Assembly: GCF_001940245.1 (NCBI RefSeq)
Contig: NZ_MJIG01000004.1
Span: 930,001 to 994,000, forward strand
Direction of reading: 5' to 3'
From: Anaerostipes sp. 992a
GTDB taxonomy: Bacteria; Bacillota; Clostridia; Lachnospirales; Lachnospiraceae
DNA length: 64,000 nucleotides
In this document: piece by piece, positions 63,579 through 64,000 of the stretch
How the letters are laid out: every line of letters starts with the position of its first letter
Position numbering within the stretch: the first letter of the stretch is position 1
Notes under the pieces: generated by a model
Seen by the model: the letters and a program-made list of their open reading frames with translations, nothing else
Told to the model about the DNA's origin: nothing
The model's database searches: none
Program-made: the position numbers and the translations under genes

Positions 63579-64000
63579 TTAAATTAATAAACCTAAGATT
63601 TCATTGCTCCTAGCGATGAATTTTGTCATAGACTCTGCATCCAATGGTCTGTTGGATAATTGAGCAAGATCATATAAATGCTGGCAGATCAATTCAGTAT
63701 GCTCTCCCTCTGGCTGATCGATCACATATTGTACCAGTCGGTTATTGGCATTTAAGATCAACGTCTCTCCGCCTTCCATGCCGAACATTGCCGGATCCAT
63801 ATCCTGTCCCATATTATACATCTTCATCATTTCCTGCATACGTCTGGATTCTTCGCTAAGGGTTATCATAGCAGACACGCCTTCATTTTTCAATCTTTCT
63901 ACCTTAATTGTAAGATTTTCTTTGGATAATGCCTTTTTAAAAATGTCTCCAAGCGTCTCACTCATGGATTTCATCTCTTCTTCATTGGCTTCCTCTGTCA
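63579..64000 (-). CDS. htpG: Molecular chaperone HtpG (Hsp90), C-terminal part
   Basis: The frame is open to the right edge; 140 codons are visible. It contains the Hsp90 C-terminal dimerisation region ('ETLILNANNRLVQYV', 'YDLAQLSNRPLDAESMTKFIARSNEIL'). The 'EESRRMQEMMKMYNMG' segment matches the clostridial HtpG end. HtpG helps fold client proteins under stress. The N-terminal ATPase domain lies outside the window. Confidence 0.85.
   Translation of the reverse strand, partial: TEEANEEEMKSMSETLGDIFKKALSKENLTIKVERLKNEGVSAMITLSEESRRMQEMMKMYNMGQDMDPAMFGMEGGETLILNANNRLVQYVIDQPEGEHTELICQHLYDLAQLSNRPLDAESMTKFIARSNEILGLLI

Overview
The window looks like a chromosomal segment of a spore-forming, anaerobic, low-G+C Firmicute, most likely a gut Lachnospiraceae (Clostridia). 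The evidence is Gram-positive ribosome sites (AGGAGG), a T-box upstream of ileS, SpoIID/SpoIIQ-like proteins, a reverse-type rubrerythrin with PerR, an [FeFe]-hydrogenase and no respiratory genes. Almost everything lies on the minus strand. No tRNA, rRNA, CRISPR array or insertion sequence was recognised.

Region 1 (1-34,925) is a large type VII secretion (T7SSb/ESX-like) island. It holds two copies of one module in the same order: Ser/Thr kinase, EssC-type FHA/FtsK ATPase, LytTR regulator, a ~220-aa protein with EspG-like layout, and an EsaB/YukD ubiquitin-like protein. Between the two modules lie five WXG100-family proteins, a helical partner, a candidate effector, a DUF4176 protein, a possible tubby-like protein, a membrane-anchored FHA protein with a dead trypsin fold, an FHA/zinc-ribbon membrane protein, a PP2C phosphatase and two further PASTA kinases. 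One module also carries two secreted BspA-like leucine-rich-repeat proteins. A lipoprotein gene on the plus strand (14,571-15,839) interrupts the series. EsaA, EssA and EssB are not recognisable in the window. The layout suggests a secretion machine wrapped in a kinase/phosphatase/FHA circuit and controlled by LytTR factors. Two secretion-operon promoters share the same spacing: direct repeats 21 bp apart, ending 23 nt before the -10 box.

Region 2 (35,122-50,000) is mostly housekeeping: a secreted ricin-type lectin/fibronectin protein, a GC-rich repeat, reverse rubrerythrin and perR with PerR-like boxes, a DEAD-box helicase, a hemolysin III family protein, a GIY-YIG protein, spoIIQ/spoIID-like genes, glycogen phosphorylase, ileS with an isoleucine T-box, and a membrane-anchored transglutaminase-like protein.

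Region 3 (50,018-57,083) starts with an XRE regulator, then a decayed stretch with a cupin remnant and several hairpins, then an RluA-type pseudouridine synthase. It ends with an accessory operon: an AgrA/AgrC-like two-component system followed by a secreted papain/C39-like peptidase, a metzincin, a lipoprotein and a membrane protein.

Region 4 (57,220-64,000) is central metabolism: NADP isocitrate dehydrogenase, an [FeFe]-hydrogenase operon whose first gene fuses NuoF-like and GltD-like parts, with Rex-type operators upstream, a DUF368 lipid-carrier transporter, and the C-terminal end of htpG.
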